A DNA stretch of 64,000 nucleotides, from contig NZ_JAJFAY010000007.1 of NCBI RefSeq assembly GCF_021083305.1, forward strand, positions 208,370 through 272,369, in the 5' to 3' direction. Both the position numbers and the translations under genes were made by a program. The notes beneath the pieces are model-generated. The model made no database searches. It was not told the origin of the DNA and worked only from the letters and a program-made list of their open reading frames with translations. The DNA comes from Haladaptatus sp. DYF46 (GTDB taxonomy: Archaea > Halobacteriota > Halobacteria > Halobacteriales > Haladaptataceae). Positions 45,432 to 54,168 of this stretch are shown here, one piece after another; the stretch's first letter is position 1; every line of letters begins with the position of its first letter.

Positions 45432-46562
45432 TTAATTCTCTACGGTGGTGAATTGGGTTTCCTCATTGTCGAACGCAACCAACCGTTTGGGATCCCATTG
45501 GATAACGATGTTTTGCTGTTCTTCAATTTCCCTGTCCGGATCGTACTGCTGTTCGACGAATATCGTTCGCGAACCGGTGTCAATGTACAGCCGCGTCATT
45601 GATCCACGGTAGATTACGTTGTCGACCTGTCCACTTGCTGTACACCGTGTATCACCGCCGTCGGCCTTGATAGTTTGAATTTCGGATTGCCGGAGTTGCA
45701 TGTTTTCCGGCCGTAAGGAGATGGACACCGATTCTCCCTCGTCCGGGGCTGCCTGTCGGTTCGTAACTGGAATATCTACATGACATCCGAGATCCGTCTT
45801 GGCGACGACCTCGTCCGAGGCCGTCTCAACCACTGTTCCTTCGAGGAAGTTCGTATCGCCGAGAAACTCCTCGACGAACTGGTTCTTGGGGTTATTGTAC
45901 ACATCCGGTGGTGCCCCTACTTGGATGAGTTTCCCGTCGTTCATAATGCAGATACGGTCGGCTAGCGTGAATGCCTCACTCTGGTCGTGAGTGACGTGAA
46001 CCATCGTCTGGTCCAATTCCTTATGAATGTCTTTGAGTTCGAGTTGCATCTCTTCTTTTAGCCGCTTGTCCAGATTCGACAGTGGTTCGTCGAGTAGCAG
46101 CACGTGAGGTTCGACGATGAGCGAACGCGCCAGTGCAACCCGCTGTTGTTGGCCGCCACTGAGTTCTTTCGGTTTCTTGTTCTCGTGACCATCAAGCTGA
46201 ACCATTTCGAGCGTCTCTCGGGCACGCTCCTTCCGCTTCGTTCTGTCGATGCCATCCATTTTCAGCCCAAATGCCACGTTTTCTAGTATTGTTTTGTGAG
46301 GAAACAATGCCCAATCTTGAAAGACGATGGAGCAGTCGCGTTCGTAGGGTGGTTGTCGTGTGACCTTTTGACCTGCGATGTGAACATCGCCCTCCGTCGG
46401 TCGTTCGAGACCACCGATCATTCGCATCGTCGTCGATTTACCACACCCGCTCGGGCCGAGCACACACAGTAACTCCCCCTCTTTCACCTCCAGGGATAAA
46501 TCATCGACAGCGTTGAAACCCCCATAACTTTTTGTCACGTCTTCGAGTTTAATTGCACTCAT
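45432..46562 (-). CDS. ABC transporter ATP-binding protein, PotA-like
   Basis: The 376-residue protein has Walker A GPSGCGKST, signature LSGGQQQRVALARSL, Walker B LLLDEPLSNLD and the switch His in MVHVTHDQSEAF. A C-terminal TOBE domain (about 285-365; SISLRPENMQLR) is typical of the PotA/FbpC/MalK group. It is the first gene of the ATPase-permease-permease operon. Confidence 0.9.
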   Translation of the reverse strand: MSAIKLEDVTKSYGGFNAVDDLSLEVKEGELLCVLGPSGCGKSTTMRMIGGLERPTEGDVHIAGQKVTRQPPYERDCSIVFQDWALFPHKTILENVAFGLKMDGIDRTKRKERARETLEMVQLDGHENKKPKELSGGQQQRVALARSLIVEPHVLLLDEPLSNLDKRLKEEMQLELKDIHKELDQTMVHVTHDQSEAFTLADRICIMNDGKLIQVGAPPDVYNNPKNQFVEEFLGDTNFLEGTVVETASDEVVAKTDLGCHVDIPVTNRQAAPDEGESVSISLRPENMQLRQSEIQTIKADGGDTRCTASGQVDNVIYRGSMTRLYIDTGSRTIFVEQQYDPDREIEEQQNIVIQWDPKRLVAFDNEETQFTTVEN

Positions 46563-46755
46563 GGTGAATCACCGACCCAACGCGCACAGTGTGTCGGTAC
46601 AGTCAGACAGGCTGGTAAGCATGTGAATTTCACACATGGCACAATATGATTCAGCTAACAATATATAAATTTCCATAATATAAATTATAGTCTGTGGAAA
46701 CATATGCCGAGTCACGCTGACGACGAACATAAATCCTCGATTGGTTCGAACTACA

Positions 46756-47124
46756 CTATTCGAGTGCAGATTCAATGAGATCGATAAATGCCGTCGATGA
46801 AAGCTGATAGATCGTATTTCCGGCGTTCGTCCGTCGACGGGCAGTCGACGCAACGCACCTCTCATCGACGTGAATCTCCCACTGGCACGGGTAGCGAGGC
46901 TGTTTTGATCGGAACGTGATGGAACAGTCGTGCTTTTCCTCCAACTGCGGTACGATGGTGTGTGTAAAGACGCCGTCGGAGAACGTGGGCGGTTTGTAAT
47001 CCGGCAGTCCCATCTCTTCACGGAGTCGCTCGTTTTTCTTCCACCACTCCGGTCGCTCGGTCGACTGGGATGCGGTTTCTTCAGGCACCACGTTCCGACT
47101 ATCGGTTTTACCGTACTTATTCAT
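46756..47124 (-). CDS. Conserved haloarchaeal hypothetical protein
   Basis: About 122 residues from ATG 47124 (MNKYGKTDSRN; the frame extends to a TTG at 47175). It contains PEWWKKNERLREEMGLPDY, FTHTIVPQLEEKHDC, WEIHVDERCV and RRTNAGNTIYQLSS, a pattern seen in a small family I associate with haloarchaea. No known domain or catalytic motif is present. It lies downstream of the aldehyde dehydrogenase gene on the same strand. Confidence 0.68.
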   Translation of the reverse strand: MNKYGKTDSRNVVPEETASQSTERPEWWKKNERLREEMGLPDYKPPTFSDGVFTHTIVPQLEEKHDCSITFRSKQPRYPCQWEIHVDERCVASTARRRTNAGNTIYQLSSTAFIDLIESALE

Positions 47125-47206
47125 GACGCTGTGGGTCCACGGAACGAAAACCCCGGAGCGGCTATCGAACCTCAAATCCGCACCATATTCACGGCGGTGG
47201 CTACGG

Positions 47207-48709
47207 TCAGCACGTCGGATTTTCGAGATTCATATAGACGCTTTTGGTTTGCAAATAATGGTCGAGGGACGCTTCACCGAGGTCCTTTCCGATTCCTGAT
47301 TCCTTGAAGCCACCGTAGGGTGCCTCGGGGAGGATAGGGCCGTAGTCATTGACGTAGACTATCCCAGCTTCGAGGTCCGCGGCTGCCCGGTGAGCGAGCG
47401 AGGTGTCTTCGGTTCCAATACCAGCCGATAGGCCGAATCTAGTGTCGTTTGCTCGTTCGATGCCCTCCTCATAACTATCGAACTTCTGCACAGTCTGAAC
47501 TGGACCAAATATCTCCTCACGAGCGATACGCATATCGCTATCGACGTCGGTGAACACCGTCGGTTCGACGTACCATCCACGGTCCAGTGGGCCATCGGGC
47601 GTTCCACCGCCGTAAATCAGGTTCGACCCCGATTGCTTTCCAAGGGAGATGTATTTCCGAACGGACTCGTACTGGTCGGCAGTGGTCAACGGCCCCATCG
47701 TCGTGCCTTCCTCGAGCGGGTCCCCACACGTGTACGACTCGGCAGCCTCGAGAAACGCGTCGAGAAACTCCTCGTAGATGTCCGTGTGGACGATTGCCCG
47801 TGAGAATGCATCGCAAATCTCCCCCGAACTGTAGTAGATACCGTCGGCAACTGCCTGTCCGACTTTCGACGGGTTGGCGTCGGGAAAGACCAAGAATGGG
47901 GACTTGCTACCGAGTTCCAGGGTTACCGGTGCAATGTGACTCGCAGCACCTTGCATGACACGTTCGCCGACCCTCCGACTACCGGTGAACGACACCTTCT
48001 GGACGCCTCCGTGGCCAGTTAGCGCATTCCCTACATCGCTTCCTGTTCCGGGAACGACGTTGACAACTCCATCTGGAAAAATGTCCGCCGACAGTTGCGC
48101 GGCGCGAATCGCTGTCAACGGTGCATCCTGTGCTGGCTTCAGCACTGATGTATTACCAGCGGCGAGCGCAGGGCCGAGTTTCCAGGTTAACGACCAAATG
48201 GGGAAGTTCCATGGGATTATCTGCCCGACCACGCCGAACGGTTCTTTGCGAGTGTAGGCATGGAGACCGTTACCGGCGGCGATTTGATCACCGCCAATGG
48301 TTCGACAGAGCGAGGCATAGTAGTCCAGGGTGTCGAACGCGCCCTGGACTTCCCCGCGAGCTTGTTCGATGGGTTTGCCAGTGTCGAGACACTCTAGTCG
48401 GGTCAGTTCGTCTTCGTGGTCCCGTAACTCGTCGACCCACTCTCGAAGCATCGATGCTCGCTCGGCGGGTGAAGTCGCCTCCCACTCACGGTCGTAGGCA
48501 TCCCAGGCCGCCTCGACTGCTGCATCGACATCATCACCGTCACAAGCCGGAATCGCCGCAATGGGACGAGTCACAGCCGGGTCGAGGGTCTCAATAGTCA
48601 CGTCCTGGTTGGGAAGATACTGCTCTCCATCTATCCAGGGAGTGAACGTTGTATCGGTCGTTACATCGGTAATCGCGTCTTCGTGTGCGGTTAGGATCGA
48701 ATTTTCCAT
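47207..48709 (-). CDS. NAD(P)-dependent aldehyde dehydrogenase
   Basis: The 500-residue protein has the ALDH superfamily layout: PWNFPIWSLTWKLGPALAAGNTSVLKPA (cofactor binding), GTGSDVGNAL, the general-base Glu in LELGSKSPFLVF, the catalytic Cys in SSGEICDAFSRAI and EEIFGPVQTV. The residues after the Cys (DAF) depart from the usual AG. It is most similar in style to betaine/semialdehyde dehydrogenases. It lies between the substrate-binding protein and the hypothetical gene at 46756, so its aldehyde is probably derived from the imported compound. Confidence 0.9.
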   Translation of the reverse strand: MENSILTAHEDAITDVTTDTTFTPWIDGEQYLPNQDVTIETLDPAVTRPIAAIPACDGDDVDAAVEAAWDAYDREWEATSPAERASMLREWVDELRDHEDELTRLECLDTGKPIEQARGEVQGAFDTLDYYASLCRTIGGDQIAAGNGLHAYTRKEPFGVVGQIIPWNFPIWSLTWKLGPALAAGNTSVLKPAQDAPLTAIRAAQLSADIFPDGVVNVVPGTGSDVGNALTGHGGVQKVSFTGSRRVGERVMQGAASHIAPVTLELGSKSPFLVFPDANPSKVGQAVADGIYYSSGEICDAFSRAIVHTDIYEEFLDAFLEAAESYTCGDPLEEGTTMGPLTTADQYESVRKYISLGKQSGSNLIYGGGTPDGPLDRGWYVEPTVFTDVDSDMRIAREEIFGPVQTVQKFDSYEEGIERANDTRFGLSAGIGTEDTSLAHRAAADLEAGIVYVNDYGPILPEAPYGGFKESGIGKDLGEASLDHYLQTKSVYMNLENPTC

Positions 48710-48751
48710 GAATCCATTGATTTACGGGAGAATTTGTCGACTATGCCGGTA

Positions 48752-49924
48752 CTACGATGACCGTTTGAGCTTTTCGAATTTTTCACTAAACTCACTGGAA
48801 TACTCAGAGAGGTAGTTATAATCCGGGAAGTGGAAGTTTTTATACTCTCGGTTGTTCGTTGGGAAGCCAGCCTCCTGTGCGACCTTGGAGTGCTCTGCGT
48901 TCTTGTTTGCCAGTAGCTGATGGCTCGTCTTACCCCACTTGTTCTGTACGTCCTTCCTGAGCATGAAGTTGAGAAAGTGTTCTGCCATCTCGCGTTTGTC
49001 CGTGCCACGGACGACGCCGTAATGGTCGTAGTATCCCGTGGTTGCCTCCGGCAGTGTAACCGAGATCCAGTCGTTTTCGGCCTTCCGTCCCATCGAGACG
49101 CCAAAATACGATTGGGCAGCGTTGGCGATGCGTAGTTGCATCTGCTGCCATCGTTCGGCACCCGTGCTGTAGAACGAGGTTGCGTTGAAATCTTTGACCT
49201 TTTTGAACGGTACGTTGTGGTACTGTTTGTTGTATATCTCCTTAACACCTGCCATTTGGTCGGCGACGAGAGCGCCGATGAGTATCGTGTACGCATAAAA
49301 TCCGCCGTCCATCGTCAAGCGCGTGTTATTGTCGATGAGGGTTTGCCAATCGGTAATGTCGTAGTTGATCTTTCGGTTGTTATACATCACACCGACGGGT
49401 GCACCGTCGAACGGGACTGCGTACTCCGTCGACCGAAGGTTCTTGACGTAGGGATACACCGTTTTCAGATTCGGCACGTTCTTCCTTCGAATGTCAAGGA
49501 AGAGGTCCTCTGCCCGCGCCTGCTTATACATCTGACCCTCTGTGACCGCGATGTCGTACGGCGGATCATCCTCGGGAGCGCTTTTGATTTTCGAGATGAT
49601 CGCACTCCAACCGGGTACGAGCGTAACCGTCGCGCCCGTTTCCTCCTCGTACATCCGCTTGATCGTGTTCTTGAAATAGGTGTGGTATTGACCACTCCAG
49701 ACGGCCACCGTGAGTGTCTTGCCGGTTTTTTTCGCGGACGTACCGCTGCTACCGTCCTCTTCATCACTATTCGATTCACCCGAACAGCCAGCGAGCACCG
49801 AAGCGGACGCTCCTGCCATCGAAAGCAGGAGCGTCCGCCGATTCTTTCTGTCGTGCTTCGTATCGTTGGAGTCCGAGAGCGTCGTCTCGTCGTCGGACTT
49901 ACTCTGTGAGGCGTGCCTACTCAT
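48752..49924 (-). CDS. PotD-like extracellular solute-binding lipoprotein
   Basis: The 390-residue protein has a long polar N-terminus, a Tat-like motif (NRRTLLLSMAGASASVLAGC) with lipobox LAGC and an acidic Ser/Asp linker. The mature part starts TLTVAVWSGQYHTYF and has VPGWSAIISKI, DIAVTEGQMYKQA, EYAVPFDGAPVGVMYNN and HFLNFMLRKDVQNKWG, as in family-1/PotD binding proteins. It sits next to the ALDH gene, 2.2 kb from the transporter genes, and is probably the binding component of that importer. Confidence 0.88.
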   Translation of the reverse strand: MSRHASQSKSDDETTLSDSNDTKHDRKNRRTLLLSMAGASASVLAGCSGESNSDEEDGSSGTSAKKTGKTLTVAVWSGQYHTYFKNTIKRMYEEETGATVTLVPGWSAIISKIKSAPEDDPPYDIAVTEGQMYKQARAEDLFLDIRRKNVPNLKTVYPYVKNLRSTEYAVPFDGAPVGVMYNNRKINYDITDWQTLIDNNTRLTMDGGFYAYTILIGALVADQMAGVKEIYNKQYHNVPFKKVKDFNATSFYSTGAERWQQMQLRIANAAQSYFGVSMGRKAENDWISVTLPEATTGYYDHYGVVRGTDKREMAEHFLNFMLRKDVQNKWGKTSHQLLANKNAEHSKVAQEAGFPTNNREYKNFHFPDYNYLSEYSSEFSEKFEKLKRSS

Positions 49925-50203
49925 ACCATTACTATATATGAATTAATAATCTAATATAAGTCTTTTGCGCCATCAGATACAACTAAGCATTTCGTGGAAT
50001 GTTATAAATATTATCAATTCGCCTGTTTAGTTAGTATGCCGCCTAATGCGCGGTATCGGCATAGTGTATATAATATTATTTATATGAATTGATTCCCTGT
50101 AGCGCGACGCATACCGGGATACCTCAGAATGTAAACCGACGTACGATAGGAGGATAGCATGCGTTCGACGGTGGATGGGTACTATCTATTCCGGCATCGT
50201 CTG

Positions 50204-50566
50204 TCAAATGCTCACGATGATATCCTCACCGTCGACGCGAACTGGATGAGAGGGTAGTTTGGCCTTCGAAGTTAGTGATTCACCGTTCGTGACGTCGTAT
50301 TCCCATCCGTGCCACGGACAGCTCAATATCTTGTCCTCACTACACCACTCCATGCACACTTCGAGATTTTCCGGGTCGTATTCGGCGGTCCACGTTCCGG
50401 TCAAGGTACCTTCACATACGGGCCCAGCTTGATGGACACACCAGTTTGTGTATGCCTTGTACTCACCGTCAACATTGAAGACAGCGATTTCGCGTCCCTC
50501 GATTTCAGCCAGTATTCGCTCACCTTCGTTCAGCTCGTCCGTTCGTCCGATTACATGGTCTTTCAT
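50204..50566 (-). CDS. Rieske [2Fe-2S] ferredoxin-like protein
   Basis: The 120-residue protein has the Rieske ligand pairs CVH (about residue 43) and CPWH (about 84, followed by GW), as in ferredoxin components of ring-hydroxylating dioxygenases and related small electron carriers. It lies 43 bases downstream of the amidohydrolase gene on the same strand. No oxygenase or reductase subunit is in the window, so its partner is unknown. Confidence 0.9.
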   Translation of the reverse strand: MKDHVIGRTDELNEGERILAEIEGREIAVFNVDGEYKAYTNWCVHQAGPVCEGTLTGTWTAEYDPENLEVCMEWCSEDKILSCPWHGWEYDVTNGESLTSKAKLPSHPVRVDGEDIIVSI

Positions 50567-50609
50567 GGTTCACTCCAATTTTTCACCGTCTTCACGTCGG
50601 TCGTCTCTT

Positions 50610-51713
50610 TCACAAATCAAGGTGGAAGGCCTCAACGGGAGTATCGTGCAACACTTTCCGACGTTCCTCCTCCGTAAAATAGTGTTGTAAGTACTTGTCG
50701 AGTTCTTCGAGTGCATCGAAATCCCAGTGTGGGTAGTCGGTGGCGAACATGATATTGTCTGTCCCCATGATTTCGAGCATCTTCGCCATATCCTCGGAGT
50801 CGTTCGGTTCACCGAGTGGTTGGTTGGCGAAGTAGACCGACTCGCGGATGTACTCCTCGGGTGTTTGCTGGAGCAGTGGCACCTCGCTTCGACGCATGTG
50901 ATATATTTTATTCATCCGGTGCATCATATATGGAACCCAGCCCAAGCCGGCTTCGAGAAAGATCCAATTGAGATCTGGGAATTTCTCTGGCGCCCCTTCG
51001 GCGATGATACTCGTCAATGTCATCATTTGCTGCCAAGTATGTGCGACACTGTGAACTTCAAAGAATTTGTTGAAACCGCGGTTCTGCATCGGGAAGTCGA
51101 ACATAAACTCCTCGGCATTCCCGTGAAACACGATTGGAAGGTCATTGTCCTCCGCAGCTCGATAGATGGGGTCATATTTTGGATCTCCCAAGGGAGGATG
51201 TTCACCGCTCGATCCGATATACACTCCAACGACTTGCTCTTCTTGACCCATTTCGTCGATCTCCTCTGCAGCTTCATGGGGTTTTTGGGTCGCGACAGCA
51301 GCCAGCCCTAGAAAATCGTAATCGTCTATATACTTGTCCAGTAGAAGTCGATTGTACGCCCGCATAAGTTCCATTGCCAGATCTGGCTGCGAGAATTTCC
51401 CGAGTGGTTCAAATGTGTTGATGATCGGATAGTCGATATTAAATTCTCGCTGAAACTGGACGATATCCTCTGCTTCGGTAAATTCCGAGAAGTTATCCTT
51501 GATCTTGCCACCCATCCGTTGATCCCAGCTACTCGATGGGAAAATGGGGTGCGGAGAGTCAGTAATACTGGAAGCATATGGTTCGTCCATGTATTGTGCA
51601 ATCTCCTCTTCGGGTACAGTCATGTGGACATCGGTATCCACCACAGTCGTCTCTGCCAGAGTTGAATTGGGGGCTTTTTGTGCCATACACTCATCCAGTT
51701 CTGGATCGTTCAT
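50610..51713 (-). CDS. Amidohydrolase-2 family metal-dependent hydrolase or decarboxylase
   Basis: The 367-residue TIM-barrel protein resembles the ACMSD-like amidohydrolase family. Metal motifs are VDTDVHM near residue 27, IVFHGNAEEF, LEAGLGWVPYMMHRM and the final Asp in FATDYPHWDFD. Members decarboxylate or hydrolyse aromatic or unsaturated acids. It heads the two-gene amidohydrolase-Rieske unit near the ALDH and importer genes, and together these look like a catabolic cluster for an aromatic or amide-type compound. That assignment is inference. Confidence 0.86.
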   Translation of the reverse strand: MNDPELDECMAQKAPNSTLAETTVVDTDVHMTVPEEEIAQYMDEPYASSITDSPHPIFPSSSWDQRMGGKIKDNFSEFTEAEDIVQFQREFNIDYPIINTFEPLGKFSQPDLAMELMRAYNRLLLDKYIDDYDFLGLAAVATQKPHEAAEEIDEMGQEEQVVGVYIGSSGEHPPLGDPKYDPIYRAAEDNDLPIVFHGNAEEFMFDFPMQNRGFNKFFEVHSVAHTWQQMMTLTSIIAEGAPEKFPDLNWIFLEAGLGWVPYMMHRMNKIYHMRRSEVPLLQQTPEEYIRESVYFANQPLGEPNDSEDMAKMLEIMGTDNIMFATDYPHWDFDALEELDKYLQHYFTEEERRKVLHDTPVEAFHLDL

Positions 51714-52296
51714 AATAAATCTTCTTCGTAGATTTCTACACTCACGTCCTCTATCTCCTAAATTCGATTCTTTTTGACGGAATTCGTAATCTCAACCCTC
51801 GTACAAGCCAGAGTCACTGTTTTAAGAGGGAACGTTGAAAACAGTACAAAAAATTTGGCTGTATCACCCGTCATTGGATTCGTTATTACGAAATAATAAT
51901 GTAATCGTTGAATTGTCGAGATAGGGGCTGAAAAGCAGATATTGGCGACTTGAACCATGTTTCATCTTGCCTCAGTCAGCGAGAAATTGAAATCAATCGT
52001 ATAACTGCTTCTCGATCGACTTTTCGCTTTTTCATTTTGCTAACCTATAATTCCATAATTCGGAATTTGTTCCATGATTTCTCCACCGACCATTACATCC
52101 ATAGGCTTGTAATATCGATTGAGAACTGGAGAGGCAACTCAACAGTTAATACCTGCCGGACAGGCACTGTACGCCCAGGGGGCTCGAGAACCGCTCAACT
52201 ACTTGACTTCGTACCTTCTGTTAGCTAGATGCGTATATCTAGCGTGAATCCCTGCTGTTTCCAATCACGTTGTTCTTACAAAAAGGCGTACAGCGA
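51714..52296. other. Intergenic, no intact gene
   Basis: The AT-rich upstream region of the amidohydrolase gene grades into a degenerate zone. No protein-like frame or RNA gene is recognised. Confidence 0.4.
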
Positions 52297-52619
52297 CGTG
52301 TCGAATTGGCCATCGGACTTCTCGATGAATCGTCGAGATAGGTGCCCTGGCGGGCACCCACCTCCTTGATCTGGTTTATCGTTCTGAAGAGTTATTTATA
52401 AACAATCGAGACGACGTCGAAGATGACGTTCCACGACTGCAACGATTAATTTCTCCTGAGATAGCAAGGATAAGAATTCTGCGGAACTGTCCAGATAAGC
52501 ACTTAATATGGCCGCTAAATATCATAGTAATGGGAAAACAGTGCAAGCAGTTGGTGGGCGTTTACTTGTCACCTATCCGACTAGATCGGGAAACAGTAGA
52601 CTATGATTTGAAAGTGTGA
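52297..52619 (+). pseudogene. Possible decayed coding region
   Basis: The plus strand reads RVELAIGLLDESSR to a stop. After a frame change it continues as VYRSEELFINNRDDVEDD, VPRLQRLISPEIARI and so on, to TGA at 52617. Composition is haloarchaeal, but no start, promoter or family is recognisable. Confidence 0.22.
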
Positions 52620-53030
52620 TACTACTTTTCGAGAAGGACTTACTCTGAATCATCGACCTATCATACAATCTCAATCGGAATTGTACAGTGCTATATCCGA
52701 ATTGGTCGATTGGATACGTTATTTCCTTGTAATCATGTTTCTCGATAACTTTGTCGGGGAATACATCCGCTAGATTGATGCCATATTATTTAAAGAATTA
52801 TACTCCGAGTAGTTGTTTTGCAGAGTATTGTGATATATGGTCAAAAATACCTATCGTTTATCGCTGGATAATCCTGTTGAATACAATTTATTTCTGCTTA
52901 CTCAAGTGAGGGTCCGAAACACTTCGGAATCTTTGGTATCCATCCTAAAAATCGCTCGAAATGAACGATCTACACTCCTCAGATGCAGCTTCGAGAAGTT
53001 CTGGGTCAAGCCTACTGTCTCCTAAAATTA
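52620..53030. other. Intergenic, no gene seen
   Basis: AT-rich sequence with no protein-like frame, ending in repeat copy B. Confidence 0.4.
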
Positions 53031-53042
53031 TAAGCGGAAGTG
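53031..53042 (+). repeat. Copy B of the dispersed TAAGCGGAAGTG repeat
   Basis: TAAGCGGAAGTG followed by AAACTACCCCGAGGCCCC and GAATTAATCTGTGCGCAAG. It aligns with copy A over about 50 bases. Confidence 0.55.
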
Positions 53043-53146
53043 AAACTACCCCGAGGCCCCGAATTAATCTGTGCGCAAGCGCTACTCACCAAACGGGTCT
53101 CGTTAACATCGCCGTTCGCGCTCTCAACATACGTGATTTGCTGTTT

Positions 53147-53398
53147 CTAATGCCCCGAGAGTGATCGATTACTATAGCACGGTTTATACCATTCCAGCGT
53201 CCTCAAATGCCTGTTCAAGCGATTTTCCTTCACCAAGCAGGTTATCTCTCCTTCTGTCTTCGCGACTGTCTCAGCGCCTGAGATGACTTCCATCGGTGCG
53301 GCGTTATTTACGAGTACGTTGATCGTTCTCCATTTGTTGACCATGGCTTGCACAGTCGATTCGATCGACTCAGGATCAGTTATATCTGAACTCGGCTA
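53147..53398 (-). pseudogene. Remnant of a short-chain dehydrogenase/reductase gene
   Basis: The minus strand reads SSDITDPESIESTV and then the classic SDR strand-4 motif INVLVNNAA, before diverging. There is no Rossmann GxxxGxG start upstream and no YxxxK downstream. In a different frame, about 53170-53260, it reads LLGEGKSLEQAFEDAGMV, resembling the C-terminal end of glycerol-3-phosphate dehydrogenases. The region looks like joined debris of two genes. Confidence 0.55.
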
Positions 53399-53790
53399 GG
53401 TTGATTCGGCATGCAGATTCCTGTGTGAAATTTAGGTTGCCGATTGATTCCAGCGTCCATCGTGCATGAGAGAGCTATCTGCCTGACTTCAGAACTCATC
53501 GTCTTCTGCCTCCATTTTCGTGAACGCTATGGGCCTCATTCGCAACCACACAACCTCGGAGGATGGATTTGATGCGTGCCTCGCTTTCGATTGAAACGGA
53601 TTAGAAATATTCAGCAGTGTGTTTGTTTGTGTGTGCGTAGGTGTTTCAATCAGCGAGGGCGTTTGGCGAGCGCACGTGTTTCTACTGACCCAAAGCAGTC
53701 GATGATAAGTGAGATACATTCGCGCTTTCCATCATCTCTTTTAACAAGTGGTGGACTGCAAACCGTAATATCCTACCTGCGGTCGGGAGT
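53399..53790. other. Degenerate region, no intact gene
   Basis: No recognisable gene. A minus-strand frame (53489-53719) ends in VVWLRMRPIAFTKMEAEDDEF, which may be the end of a lost protein. The right side leads into the hairpin at 53791. Confidence 0.35.
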
Positions 53791-53810
53791 CCTCCGCCTG
53801 AAGGCGGAGG
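53791..53810 (+). other. GC-rich perfect hairpin, possible orphan right end of an IS200/IS605-type (TnpB) element
   Basis: CCTCCGCCTGAAGGCGGAGG forms an 8-bp perfect stem with a TGAA loop. It is preceded by TGCGGTCGGGAGT and followed by AGGATGTCAC, an arrangement I associate with the right end downstream of tnpB genes in haloarchaea. No tnpB lies upstream. It could alternatively act as a terminator. It ends three to ten bases from the stop of the convergent gene at 53817. Confidence 0.4.
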
Positions 53811-53816
53811 AGGATG

Positions 53817-54035
53817 TCACTTCCTTTCTTGTTTCAAGCTCTCAATAGACCCAAAGAAGCCGAAGTATGCGACGACACCGCCGAACATCGCTAAGTGGGA
53901 AGCCCACTGCGGACTGTTCAACGCGCCGAACACGATCGAAACGACGGCTACCCACGCGATGGCGAACACCAAGTCGACGAACATGCCCGAGCGGTTCTCG
54001 CGGACGTGTTCGCCGAGTTCCTCGACGGAAATCAT
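53817..54035 (-). CDS. Small two-helix membrane protein
   Basis: The 72-residue protein has a short cytoplasmic start (MISVEELGEHVRENRSG), two hydrophobic helices (FVDLVFAIAWVAVVSIVFGAL and HLAMFGGVVAYFGFF) and a basic tail. It lies downstream of the SSS symporter gene on the same strand. Similar small proteins accompany this acetate symporter module in haloarchaea. Function unknown. Its stop codon abuts the hairpin element. Confidence 0.68.
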   Translation of the reverse strand: MISVEELGEHVRENRSGMFVDLVFAIAWVAVVSIVFGALNSPQWASHLAMFGGVVAYFGFFGSIESLKQERK

Positions 54036-54168
54036 TTGCCAACCCCGTGATACGGCGCTCGTGGATTGATACTCACCGACGTGCGTCTGGTAAGGGGACC
54101 CGAAGACAGGTCGATCGCGCTCTCAGCCCACCAGTGTTCGATCGGCGAGTGGACCCGTTCGTCCATGA

